Shown: positions 52,793 to 61,467, counted from the first letter of the stretch. The stretch: DNA of 64,000 nucleotides from Desulfoluna spongiiphila (GCF_900101345.1 NZ_FMUX01000001.1:248001-312000); one strand, 5' to 3'. The notes: generated by a model from the letters alone, not told the origin. A program made the numbers and translations.

Positions 52793-52798
52793 TTCTTT

Positions 52799-54313
52799 TT
52801 ACATGCCCCCATCCCTTATCGAAAGAAAGCGCAACACCATACGCGTCCCCTCACCATGACAACTTTCTGCGTGCAGGCTTCCGCCCAGGCCCTCCACAAT
52901 GAGAAATGAGACGGAGAGTCCCAGGCCGGTGCCCTGCCCCGGCTCCTTGGTGGAGAAAAACGGGTCAAAGATATTGGGGAGATCCGCCTCGGACACCCCG
53001 CATCCGTTGTCTTCTACAATAACCTCTAAGAACCGGCGCCCGCCGTCTTCAAGGACGTTGCGGGTGGTGATTCCAAGGGTGCCCTGGTCTCTGCCTGCAG
53101 CGGCGATGGCATCGGAGGCGTTTAACACGAGGTTAAGAAACACCTGGCGCAGGGCGCCGCGGGTGGCCATGACGCCGTCATCACGGGCGCTCAGGTCGGT
53201 GGTGAAATGAATCCCCTTTAACAGGGGCTGCACGCGCACCAGCTCACGGATTTCCGCAACCAGTTCATGGACGCCCACAGCCGCCTTTTCCCCGCAGTCT
53301 CCGCTGCGGTTAAAATCCAAGAGCTGGCGGATGATCCCGTCGATACGCGCCACTTCTTCGTTCGTTCGAGCGATGTAGTCGGTACGTTCCCGGTCTGTTT
53401 CGGCGGATTGAATAAGGGAGAGGTACCCGGTAATGATTCCCAGGGGGTTGCCGATTTCATGGGCGACCCCGGAGGCAAGGCGCCCCATGGCCGACAGTTT
53501 TTCTGCTCGGACCACGTCCTTTTGGGCCCGGGAGAGTTCGGCGTTGGCATCCTTCAGTTCCCGCACAGAAATTTTCAATTTCTCCCGGTCCTTGTTGATC
53601 CGGCTGATCATGGTATTCAGCGCCATGGAGAGCTTTGAAAACTCACTGCCCGTCTCTTCCTGAAAGACAAAGGGGTCTTCGGTACCTGCATCTTCGGCCT
53701 TTGCAAGGAGACGTGCCACCGGTTTGACGGCCACTTTAGATACCTGGCTCACCCCGGTAAAGGTGACCACAAACAGGTTGATGAGAATATACAGGGCCAA
53801 TAATTTGAGGGTGTCGGTAAGCCATGCGCTCACTTTGCCTGTGGCCACCACCGCCGCCACACCGCCACGCCTGGGGGCGTCAAAGGGAACAGCTGCGATC
53901 ACCGCGCCATCCAGGCCGAGCAGTCGCGTCCCGTTCCCCTTGTCAATAAGGGGTTCCCCCGCCTTAATCGCCTTGGCGATAGCCGTCTCGGCCTCTCCCA
54001 CCCGGGGGTCGTTGCCAAACCCGTAACTCAAGTCCTCATCCAAGAGGGACACCTTCACAAGGGTGATGGCGCTGCCCTCCACCATCCCCCCAAGGGCAAA
54101 ACGCAGTCCCGCCACATCGCGTTTACCGGCCCCGTCGAATCCGAAGTCCGCCACGGCCCGGGCCAGGTGAAGGGCCCTTTCCACCTCCTTTTTTACCATC
54201 ACCTGACGCACCAAGGTCAGGGCGGAAAAGGCGGTCACCCCCATGGCAAAAAGAAAGAGAAACGCAAGGTTCACGCTGATGCTTGTCTTGATGCCATTGG
54301 ACATAAGCGACAT
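52799..54313 (-). CDS. Sensor histidine kinase
   Basis: 504 residues. Membrane segments at ~14-36 and ~168-190 bracket a ~130-residue periplasmic sensor; a HAMP-like linker (~190-245) and a coiled coil follow. The dimerisation domain has VAHEIGNPLGII with phospho-acceptor His285. The ATPase boxes are NLVLNASDAI (N), DNGCGV (G1), FDPFFSTKEPGQGTGLGLS (F/G2). The His-box EIGNP and ATPase type resemble NtrB/AtoS-like kinases that pair with sigma-54 regulators, as the next gene is. Signal unknown. Confidence 0.92.
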   Translation of the reverse strand: MSLMSNGIKTSISVNLAFLFLFAMGVTAFSALTLVRQVMVKKEVERALHLARAVADFGFDGAGKRDVAGLRFALGGMVEGSAITLVKVSLLDEDLSYGFGNDPRVGEAETAIAKAIKAGEPLIDKGNGTRLLGLDGAVIAAVPFDAPRRGGVAAVVATGKVSAWLTDTLKLLALYILINLFVVTFTGVSQVSKVAVKPVARLLAKAEDAGTEDPFVFQEETGSEFSKLSMALNTMISRINKDREKLKISVRELKDANAELSRAQKDVVRAEKLSAMGRLASGVAHEIGNPLGIITGYLSLIQSAETDRERTDYIARTNEEVARIDGIIRQLLDFNRSGDCGEKAAVGVHELVAEIRELVRVQPLLKGIHFTTDLSARDDGVMATRGALRQVFLNLVLNASDAIAAAGRDQGTLGITTRNVLEDGGRRFLEVIVEDNGCGVSEADLPNIFDPFFSTKEPGQGTGLGLSVSFLIVEGLGGSLHAESCHGEGTRMVLRFLSIRDGGM

Positions 54314-54358
54314 GTCTCCGTTGAGTTCAACTCAAAAAAAAGCGGGGGGAGGGATATT

Positions 54359-54511
54359 GCCTCCGGCGGCCCTGCCGGGGGCCAAACGTTTAAAAAGTTT
54401 GACAAACAGGTCTTAAGTAAGCCTTTCCAGGCTCCGCCGAAATAATTTCCACTTTTTCACATTAGAAACGTTTTTTGCGGAGCTTTTTTTCAAAAAGCGA
54501 CCCGCCGGAGG
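54359..54511 (+). repeat. Dispersed repeat, type B, copy 2
   Basis: 153 bp: left end GCCTCCGGCGGCCCTGCCGG, AAACGTTTAAAAAGTTTGAC, a variable centre, ACGTTTTTTGCGGAGC and the right end AAAAAGCGACCCGCCGGAGG. Between ycaO and the histidine kinase gene. Confidence 0.82.
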
Positions 54512-54564
54512 TATTTTACCTTTTCTCTTTTAGTAAAAAGCAAAAAAAAAGTCACCCATAAATA

Positions 54565-56250
54565 TCAGTGGTTGCAGTGCCTTGCTTTCATCATGGCCGC
54601 AGCGCAATTGACAGTTTTCGGGCTCAGACGGGTAAACCGATCGAAATCAGCAGTAAAGGCAAAGCCGGGCACCAAGGTTTTTACCACAGGAATTTCAAGG
54701 TCTTTCCGGGTAAGCTCAACATAGACAGGAGTAAACTCCTCCTCTGCCAGGAGTGCTTCAAGGAGGCGCCTGTCACCGGATGCCGAGCCCGTGGAGTAAT
54801 CGGGAAGCTGCTCCTCATGGACGGGAACGGGCCGTGTCGGAGGAGCCATGGACGCCTCACCACCGGGAAAGGCAAAGGGAACCTCGGTCATGGAGGAGAC
54901 CGCGGCCCGCCGGGCATCGAGGTGGGCGGCGCAGCCCTTGGCCACGGCGCCTTCGTGATCGATGACCATGGCCTTGCAGATGGGAACGCCTAAACGACCC
55001 GTGAGCTCCTGGAAGAAAAGGCTTACGCCCTCCTGCCGGTAAGCGGACAGCAAAGGCCCCAGGTTCTCATTGGCAGTGTACAGTTCAAAGCAGAGAGCCG
55101 GGTCAAAGGGCTGGGTGGCCTCCGCGTCCCGCTCCAGGGCTTCATACAGACCGGAAACACACGCTTCGTCAAAGGTGTTGCCCGAGGCAAGGCCTGTGGA
55201 ACCCAGGCTTGAAAAGAGGCTCGGTTCATCCAGGTTCATAAAAAGAAACACCGCCTGAACGGGCACCAGGACAGGCTTTTCACCTTCGCTTGTTACCATG
55301 GTCCCTTCCATCCAGTGAAGGGGCTCATCCCGGTAGGGGACATCCAGCATCAATGCGTTGGGATCCAGCGCCCTTTTTCCCTTGGCCAGGAGCTCGCTGT
55401 GGCGGGCTTTGGTTACCTCGTGACCTTGGATAGTTCCTGTCACATGCCCGTCTTCAATGGAGGCGTAGGAACTCAAGCGCTCGGCAATCTCCATGTACAG
55501 GGAGGCGCGGGCATCGGCAAGGGATAGGCCCTTGCCATAGCTGGTCTGCTCTCCCGTGAGGGTATAGGCCAGATCGCCCTGGCAAACCCGGGTAGCCACC
55601 TTCCACGTCCGCTGAAGGGCCAGGGGCGAAAGGGAGGCCTGATGGCGCATCTCGCTGCCGGTGAAAATGCCTGCGGCTTCGAGCTTGGCCTTGGCAATGG
55701 AGGCTGTTTCGGCGGCTGAAACCCTCTCCATGGCAGAGACCTCCTGCCGAATCTCCGCTGCCATGGCCGCTACGGGAAGGGGCTCGGAAGGACCGGTGGG
55801 CTCGGGTGCCGCCGAAAGGACCGGAGCGTCGCCAAAGAAGGGAAGCTCCACCAGCCGGTCCACGTTCTCGACCAGCATCTCAGTCCACGGGTGTGCCGAG
55901 GTGCCGTGTGCCGCCACATAGCGCCCATAGGTCAACGGACTCTCGACCGCCTCCGGGCTCCACCCCTCCCCTTCAAGGGATGCTCTCAGCCCGGCAAAGG
56001 CATCAAAGGCAAGGCAGGCCTCATAGATCAGCCCCTTCACGAAAAGATCGGCTTCAGCCAGCATTGCGCCAAGCCCTTCTTCCCCGAGATTTCCCAAAAA
56101 GGTCAGGGCCCTTTGCCGCATAAACGAATCCATGGGGGATTTGCCAAGGGCTGCAAGGGCCGCCTCCAAGGTCTCCACCCCTTCGGGAACCACCTCAAAA
56201 AAACCCGTGGCCGCTGTGGTGGCCTTTAATTTCAATCGATAATCAATCAT
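54565..56250 (-). CDS. YcaO-family protein, stand-alone
   Basis: 561 residues from ATG 56250; the frame is open farther up, but that part lies in a repeat. N-terminal ~190 residues are an unassigned, partly helical extension. The YcaO ATP-binding core starts at ~195: TSYGKGLSLADARASLYMEI then AER (about 237-258), and NTFDEACVSGLYEALERDA (~355-375) carries the second E..ER-type block. YcaO enzymes activate backbone amides with ATP for azoline, thioamide or amidine formation, or act in RimO-linked ribosome modification. No precursor peptide, TfuA or cyclodehydratase partner gene is nearby. Substrate unknown. Confidence 0.85.
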   Translation of the reverse strand: MIDYRLKLKATTAATGFFEVVPEGVETLEAALAALGKSPMDSFMRQRALTFLGNLGEEGLGAMLAEADLFVKGLIYEACLAFDAFAGLRASLEGEGWSPEAVESPLTYGRYVAAHGTSAHPWTEMLVENVDRLVELPFFGDAPVLSAAPEPTGPSEPLPVAAMAAEIRQEVSAMERVSAAETASIAKAKLEAAGIFTGSEMRHQASLSPLALQRTWKVATRVCQGDLAYTLTGEQTSYGKGLSLADARASLYMEIAERLSSYASIEDGHVTGTIQGHEVTKARHSELLAKGKRALDPNALMLDVPYRDEPLHWMEGTMVTSEGEKPVLVPVQAVFLFMNLDEPSLFSSLGSTGLASGNTFDEACVSGLYEALERDAEATQPFDPALCFELYTANENLGPLLSAYRQEGVSLFFQELTGRLGVPICKAMVIDHEGAVAKGCAAHLDARRAAVSSMTEVPFAFPGGEASMAPPTRPVPVHEEQLPDYSTGSASGDRRLLEALLAEEEFTPVYVELTRKDLEIPVVKTLVPGFAFTADFDRFTRLSPKTVNCAAAMMKARHCNH

Positions 56251-56293
56251 CTTCGCCTCTTTGTTTCTATGGATAACGATCAGAAAAAAACGA

Positions 56294-56466
56294 GCCTCCG
56301 GCGGCAAGGTGTGCCACCTTGAAAGCAGGTTGCGGATGTGCTTTGCCCCTCGTTCCTCGGGGCAAATTACATCCGCCTTAAAACCGACATTCATTCAAGC
56401 GCATTATCATAAGACCTGTTTGTCTAACTTTTCGAAAGTTTGCCCCCCGGAAGGGCCGCCGGAGGC
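56294..56466 (+). repeat. Dispersed structured repeat, type A, upstream of ycaO
   Basis: 173 bp, perfect 12-bp ends; hairpin 1 CAAGGTG-TGC-CACCTTG; hairpin 2 GCGGATG/CATCCGC with TTTGCCCC/GGGGCAAA around CGTTCCT; 3' hairpin ACTTTTCGAAAGT. The flank TTCTATGGATAA is present ~25 bp before it. Confidence 0.92.
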
Positions 56467-56480
56467 TACCCCGCCCCACA

Positions 56481-56516
56481 AAAAAAGGCCCCGGAATCAC
56501 TCCCGGAGCCTTTTTA
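56481..56516 (-). terminator. Rho-independent terminator of the rpsB-to-rseP cluster
   Basis: Minus strand AAAAAGGCTCCGGGA...TCCGGGGCCTTTTTTT, 57 bp past the rseP stop, followed by TTTTTTTGTGG. Nearly symmetric, so it may also act for the other strand. Confidence 0.88.
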
Positions 56517-56572
56517 TATCACCCATGTGCCGGAGATAGCCGTTCAAAGGGTCCCCGGCAAAAGCGTCATCC

Positions 56573-57889
56573 TTAGAAAAAAAGTTTCATGATGTCGCTG
56601 TAGAAAACATAGACCATGAGGGACAGCAGGAGAAACATGCCTGCCTGGCTGGCCGTTTCTCGGATCTTGTCGTTCACCGGCTTTCCCGTCACCCACTCGA
56701 TGGTGAAGAAGAGAAGGTGCCCGCCGTCCAGCACCGGAATAGGCAGAAAATTGAGGATGGCCAGGTTGATGCTGATGAAGGCGATAAAAGAGATCAGGGA
56801 TGAGAGTCCCACACGGGCCTGGTCACCGGCCATCTTGGCGATGATGATGGGGCCCCCCAGATCGGCAGGTATACTGCCCTTGACCATCTTCACAAGGCCC
56901 ACCACCATGAGCTTGCCGAGGAACCAGGTTTTGGCCACACCTTCGGTAATACAGCCGAAAAATCCGAGGCGCTTGTTCACCACCTCGTAATAGGGGGCGA
57001 TCCCGATACGCCAGGTGCCCTCTTTGCCGTCGAGCTGTTCCGGCTGAAGGCTCAAGGTAAGTTCGGCGCCGTCTCTCAGCAGGAGCAGCTCCACGGCCTT
57101 GCCGTTGCTTCCCGTGATGGCCGTTACCACGTCCCCCCAGAACTCAAGGGGGGTATCATCCACGGCAAGGAGGCGGTCCATGACCTTAAGGCCCGCTTTT
57201 TCAGCCGGAGAATCGCCTTGGATCCCTCCGATGACGGGGTCCTGTATGGGGCCGATGCCAACGGCCCAGGAGGGGACCTCTTCGCCGAACAGGTTCCGGG
57301 TGGTGGAAGCTTCGGGAAGGAGTTCAACGGTCCGTGGGTCTCCAGCCCGCTCGTAGGTAAGGGAAAGAGGCCTGCCGTCGCTGGATTCGATGGCGTCCAC
57401 AAGATCGCTCCAGAGGGTCACGGAATTCCCGCCCACCTCAGTCACCCGGTCGCCATAGGCAAGGCCCGCATGGGATGCCGGGGTATTCGCCACCACCTGC
57501 CCCACCACCGGGGCAAGGCCGTTGACTCCGTGAACACCGAAGAGGCCCGTGTAGATCACCACGGCCAGGACCAGGTTGAAAACGGGTCCTGCGGCCACGA
57601 TCAGCATTCTCTGCCACACCACCTTGTGGGTAAAGGAGAGATGGCGCTGTTCATCGGTGATCTCGGCGTCGGGGTCCTCCCCCACCATCTTGACATAGCC
57701 CCCCAGGGGAATGGCAGAGACCAGGTATTCGGTCATGCCCACCTTGCGGCCAAAAATACGGGGGCCAAAGCCCAGGGAGAATTTTTCCACCCCCACGCCA
57801 AACAACCGGGCCACCAGAAAATGACCCAGCTCGTGGAAGAAGACGAGAACGCCCAAAACGATGATGATGGAAAAAAGGTTGGTCGTCAT
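56573..57889 (-). CDS. rseP: Site-2 protease RseP (membrane zinc metalloprotease)
   Basis: 438 residues. Zinc motif HELGH at 19-23 in the first membrane helix, two PDZ domains (~120-200 and ~210-290) and the C-terminal LDGGH-type motif in LPIPVLDGGHLLFF, with four membrane segments. RseP cleaves anti-sigma factors such as RseA within the membrane after DegS and also clears signal peptides. Last gene of the housekeeping cluster, 25 bp after dxr, followed by a terminator. Confidence 0.95.
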   Translation of the reverse strand: MTTNLFSIIIVLGVLVFFHELGHFLVARLFGVGVEKFSLGFGPRIFGRKVGMTEYLVSAIPLGGYVKMVGEDPDAEITDEQRHLSFTHKVVWQRMLIVAAGPVFNLVLAVVIYTGLFGVHGVNGLAPVVGQVVANTPASHAGLAYGDRVTEVGGNSVTLWSDLVDAIESSDGRPLSLTYERAGDPRTVELLPEASTTRNLFGEEVPSWAVGIGPIQDPVIGGIQGDSPAEKAGLKVMDRLLAVDDTPLEFWGDVVTAITGSNGKAVELLLLRDGAELTLSLQPEQLDGKEGTWRIGIAPYYEVVNKRLGFFGCITEGVAKTWFLGKLMVVGLVKMVKGSIPADLGGPIIIAKMAGDQARVGLSSLISFIAFISINLAILNFLPIPVLDGGHLLFFTIEWVTGKPVNDKIRETASQAGMFLLLSLMVYVFYSDIMKLFF

Positions 57890-57914
57890 GAACTATCCTG
57901 CATGGTTGATGCCG

Positions 57915-59069
57915 CTAAGGGCATATGAGTTCGGTTGCTTTTCGCCGCGCCCAGGCATCTGCCTCCTGGACATCGTCCAGAACGGGCCGACTGACCACGG
58001 AATGGGCATCCATGGTTGATTCAATAATCCGGGGAATGTCGAGAAATCCGATGCGCTCCTCAAGAAAAGAGGCCACAGCCACTTCGTTGGCGGCATTCAA
58101 AGCCGTCGGCATCGTCCCCCCGGCCCCTGCCGCGTCAAAGGCAAGTTTCAGGCATCGGAATCGAGAGAAGTCGGGGGTTTCAAAGGTCAGAGCGGCCAGG
58201 GCCGCAAAATCCGGGGGTTCCATGCCGATATCCAACCGCTGGGGGTAATTCAGGGCATAGGCAATGGCTCCCTTCATGTCCGGTTGCCCCAATTGTGCCA
58301 TCACCACCCCGTCCACATAGGCTACCATGGAATGTACAATACTCTGGGGGTGAACCACAACCTCAATCCGGTGGGCCTCAACGGCAAAAAGATGATGGGC
58401 TTCAATAACTTCCAGCCCTTTGTTCATCAAGGTGGCCGAGTCGATGGTGATCTTCTTCCCCATGCTCCAGGTGGGATGGTTGAGGGCCTGGGCAAGGGAG
58501 ATCTCCCCCATGGCCTCCCTGGGCGTGCTGCGAAACGGCCCCCCCGAAGCGGTGAGGATAAGCTTGTTCACCTCCCTGGGGTTTTCTCCGTTCAGGCATT
58601 GGAAGATGGCGCTGTGCTCGCTGTCCACGGGAAGTATGGGAACGCCTTTTTCAGCGGCCAGGGGCATGACCAGGTCCCCTGCCGTCACCAGGGTCTCCTT
58701 GTTGGCAAGGGCAATGCTCTTTCCGGCCTCGATGGCCGAAAGGGTCGGCACAAGCCCGGCGGCCCCAACGAATGCAGAGACCACCATGGAGACATCCCCA
58801 TGGGAGGCAGCCTGGTTGTACCCGGAGACGCCCCAGAGAAGCTCCGTGGAACAGGTTGACGGAAGCAGGGCCTTGAGCCGGTCCCGATGAACCTCATCGA
58901 TCACGCAGGCTATCTCGGGGGAGAACTCAAGGATCTGGGCCGCCAACAGATCCACGCTGGTGGCCGCGCACAGGGCCTTCACCCCAAACCTGTCCGGGTA
59001 CATCCGGACAATCTCAAGGACGTTTTTTCCAATGGACCCGGTAGATCCCAGCAGGGTCAGATATTTCAT
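57915..59069 (-). CDS. dxr: 1-deoxy-D-xylulose 5-phosphate reductoisomerase
   Basis: 384 residues. NADPH motif GSTGSIGKN at 8-16, substrate/metal region VDSEHSAIFQCL, TASGGPFRSTP and the ATLMNKGLEVIEAH block. Converts DXP to MEP in isoprenoid synthesis, feeding undecaprenyl synthesis by UppS encoded in the same cluster. 11 bp after cdsA. Confidence 0.97.
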   Translation of the reverse strand: MKYLTLLGSTGSIGKNVLEIVRMYPDRFGVKALCAATSVDLLAAQILEFSPEIACVIDEVHRDRLKALLPSTCSTELLWGVSGYNQAASHGDVSMVVSAFVGAAGLVPTLSAIEAGKSIALANKETLVTAGDLVMPLAAEKGVPILPVDSEHSAIFQCLNGENPREVNKLILTASGGPFRSTPREAMGEISLAQALNHPTWSMGKKITIDSATLMNKGLEVIEAHHLFAVEAHRIEVVVHPQSIVHSMVAYVDGVVMAQLGQPDMKGAIAYALNYPQRLDIGMEPPDFAALAALTFETPDFSRFRCLKLAFDAAGAGGTMPTALNAANEVAVASFLEERIGFLDIPRIIESTMDAHSVVSRPVLDDVQEADAWARRKATELICP

Positions 59070-59080
59070 GGGACTCCCCT

Positions 59081-59893
59081 TCAGGCGCCAAGCACCATAA
59101 AGAAATAAAACAGAGGCGCCGCGAAGAGAAGGGCGTCGATACGATCGAGCAAACCGCCGTGGCCCGGAATGAGCTGGCCCGAATCCTTGATACCGGAGGA
59201 GCGCTTCAGGGACGACTCAAACAGGTCCCCCAAGGGGCCAATGGCTCCGGCCAGGGGAAAGAGCAGCAGGCAGGCAAACCAGCCGAGTTCCGGGACAAAA
59301 AGCGCCTTCATGACAAATCCCGCCACCAGGGCCCCTGCCATGCCCCCCATGAACCCCTCGACGGTCTTGCCCGGGCTCACGGCCGGGCAGAGCTTGCGCT
59401 TGCCAAGGAAGGTCCCCGCGTAAAAGGCGCCGGTATCGCAGGCCGCCACGGTCACAAGCAGGGTAAAAATCCACATCACCCCGTGTTCCGGCGCCATGCG
59501 CAGCCGCATCACGGTGGCCAGCACCATGGGGATGTACAAAAGACCAAAGACGTGGGTCAAAAGGTGCTTGATCACCTTGGTATCCGTTTCAAAGCGGGAA
59601 AGCAGAAAAAAACCGCCCAGGGGGATGTTGAGAAAAACCACGCCGAGAAGGGCTCCCCAGGGATTGTCCATGGCATAGGCCAGGGCCACCATGACAAGGG
59701 ACGAGCCGTACCCGAGAAGGGGAAGGGCTCCGAACCGATCGGCGGTTTCGTCCACCAGGGGATAGTATTCGGACAGGGCAATCACGGCCACAGCCATGAT
59801 CAGAAGGGTAAAAAGCAGGGCTCCGCCTTTAAGAATAAAAAGCCAGAGAAGGGGAATAGCTACAACCGCAGAAAGTATCCGTTTCACGTGCAT
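59081..59893 (-). CDS. cdsA: Phosphatidate cytidylyltransferase
   Basis: 270 residues from ATG 59893; a start at 59944 would add 17 residues in front of the hydrophobic beginning. About seven membrane segments and the CTP-transferase signature near the C-terminus (SSLKRSSGIKDSGQLIPGHG then GLLDRIDAL). Makes CDP-diacylglycerol from phosphatidate and CTP, downstream of PlsB and PlsC reactions. Confidence 0.95.
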   Translation of the reverse strand: MHVKRILSAVVAIPLLWLFILKGGALLFTLLIMAVAVIALSEYYPLVDETADRFGALPLLGYGSSLVMVALAYAMDNPWGALLGVVFLNIPLGGFFLLSRFETDTKVIKHLLTHVFGLLYIPMVLATVMRLRMAPEHGVMWIFTLLVTVAACDTGAFYAGTFLGKRKLCPAVSPGKTVEGFMGGMAGALVAGFVMKALFVPELGWFACLLLFPLAGAIGPLGDLFESSLKRSSGIKDSGQLIPGHGGLLDRIDALLFAAPLFYFFMVLGA

Positions 59894-59991
59894 GGGTCTC
59901 ACATCCTTTTTAATACAGCAAAAGGGAGACCGGTCCCGCCGCATGCGGCAGCCGATACTCCCTTCGGGTACCCACTTTGTTCACCCTCGAC

Positions 59992-60735
59992 TCAGGACTG
60001 AAGCACTTTTCCAAACCGACGTTCACGCGCCTGGAAATCCTTGAGAATGGAGGTAAACTCCGATTCGCCGAAATCGGGCCAAAGGGTCTCGGTAAAAAAT
60101 ATCTCGCTGTAGGCGCACTGCCAGAGCAGAAAATTGCTGAGGCGCATCTCCCCGCTCGTGCGGATCACAAGATCCGGATCGGGGAGGCCGCGGGTAAAAA
60201 GATGCTGTGAAACCACCTCTTCATCCACATCTGCAGCCTGAATCCGCCCCTGGGTCACCTCGTCGGCAATGCCCTTAACCGCCTCGACAATCTCGGAACG
60301 GCTGCCGTAGCTTAAGGCAAGGCAGAGGGTCAGGCGCGCATTGTGCCGCGTGGCCTCCATGGCAAGAGCGAGCTCATTGCGCACCTCGTCCGGCAGCCGA
60401 TGAAGTTCACCGATGGCCGTCAGGCGGACGCCATTTTTCACAAGCTGCGCCTTCTCATTGCGAAGAAATCGCGTGAGGAGCCCCATGAGGGCATCCACCT
60501 CTTTTTTCGGCCGCTGCCAGTTTTCCGTGGAAAAGGCATAAAGGGTCAGGTAGGGAATGCCGAACTTCGTGCAGCTCTCCACCACCGTGCGAACCGCCCC
60601 CGCGCCCTTTTCATGGCCCTTGACGCGGTTCATCACCCGCTTTTTCGCCCACCTGCCGTTGCCGTCCATAATAAAGGCGACATGCTCCGGCAGCCGGTCT
60701 GCTGACAGTCCGTCGGGAAGCTCTCGTTCCATCAA
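59992..60735 (-). CDS. uppS: Undecaprenyl diphosphate synthase
   Basis: 247 residues. Family motif MDGNGRWA at 23-30 (catalytic Asp24), LYAFSTENWQRP, and the C-terminal DLVIRTSGEMRLSNFLLWQ and YSEIFF. Extends farnesyl diphosphate with isopentenyl units in cis to make the lipid carrier for peptidoglycan and polysaccharide. The start overlaps the frr stop by 4 bp (ATGA). Confidence 0.97.
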   Translation of the reverse strand: MMERELPDGLSADRLPEHVAFIMDGNGRWAKKRVMNRVKGHEKGAGAVRTVVESCTKFGIPYLTLYAFSTENWQRPKKEVDALMGLLTRFLRNEKAQLVKNGVRLTAIGELHRLPDEVRNELALAMEATRHNARLTLCLALSYGSRSEIVEAVKGIADEVTQGRIQAADVDEEVVSQHLFTRGLPDPDLVIRTSGEMRLSNFLLWQCAYSEIFFTETLWPDFGESEFTSILKDFQARERRFGKVLQS

Positions 60736-61289
60736 ACCTCGAGAATCTCTTTTTCTTTGTCTTTGTAGATCGCTTCGATCTTGCCGACAAAATCATCCGT
60801 AACCTTCTGGACCTGGTCCTGGGTCTTGAACTGCTCGTCCTCGGAGATGTCCCCGTCTTTTTTCAAGGTTTTCAGGGTCTCGTTGGAGTCGCGCCGAATG
60901 TTCCGAACCGCCACTTTGTGGTCTTCGCAGGTCTTGTGAACAAGCTTGACGATCTCTTTTCGTCGCTCCTCCGTAAGGGGGGGAACGGAGATACGGATCA
61001 GTTTGCCGTCACTTGAAGGGGTCAGGCCGATGTTCGCTTTGAGGATGCCCTTTTCGATCTCTTTAAGGGCCGTTGCATCCCAGGGCTGAATGACGAGCAG
61101 GCGAGGTTCCGGAACAGACACGGAAGCCATCTGGTTCAAGGGGGTCAGGGTACCGTAGTAGTCCACCTTCACGCTGTCGAGCATATTGGCCGAGGCACGC
61201 CCGGTACGGACACGTCCCATCTCTTTTTCAAGAGCGTCCATGGTTTTGCCCATCCTCTCCCGGGTCTCATCGAGAAGCGCGTTGATCAT
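60732..61289 (-). CDS. frr: Ribosome recycling factor
   Basis: 185 residues, exactly the family size, with VRTGRASANMLDSVKVDYYG and the late VAVRNIRRDSNETLK. Works with EF-G to split post-termination ribosomes. It follows pyrH at a distance of 178 bp that holds a terminator-like hairpin, so it may have its own promoter or depend on read-through. Confidence 0.97.
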   Translation of the reverse strand: MINALLDETRERMGKTMDALEKEMGRVRTGRASANMLDSVKVDYYGTLTPLNQMASVSVPEPRLLVIQPWDATALKEIEKGILKANIGLTPSSDGKLIRISVPPLTEERRKEIVKLVHKTCEDHKVAVRNIRRDSNETLKTLKKDGDISEDEQFKTQDQVQKVTDDFVGKIEAIYKDKEKEILEV

Positions 61290-61410
61290 ATCGTCACCTT
61301 TCCTGTCTTAGTTAAGATTAGATTAGATGGTTTTAAAATCTGGTATGGCAAGGGGGGATTGAAAGGGTCCCAAAGATCCGTCTACAGCGCTGATCCGGCC
61401 CCCCCAAAAC

Positions 61411-61451
61411 AGAAAAAGATCAGGCCCGCGTATCGCGAACCTGATCTCTTT
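61411..61451 (-). terminator. Intrinsic terminator or attenuator between pyrH and frr
   Basis: Minus strand AGATCAGGTTCGCGATACGC followed by GGGCCTGATCT (8-bp outer stem, inner CGCG pairing), then TTTTTCTGTTTT. Placed inside the usually co-transcribed tsf-pyrH-frr series. Confidence 0.75.
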
Positions 61452-61467
61452 CATACCCGTAAGATCA

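Noticed and set aside
61290..61467. Search for a missing small gene between pyrH and frr
   Set aside because: No open frame with a start and ribosome-binding site; only the hairpin is present.
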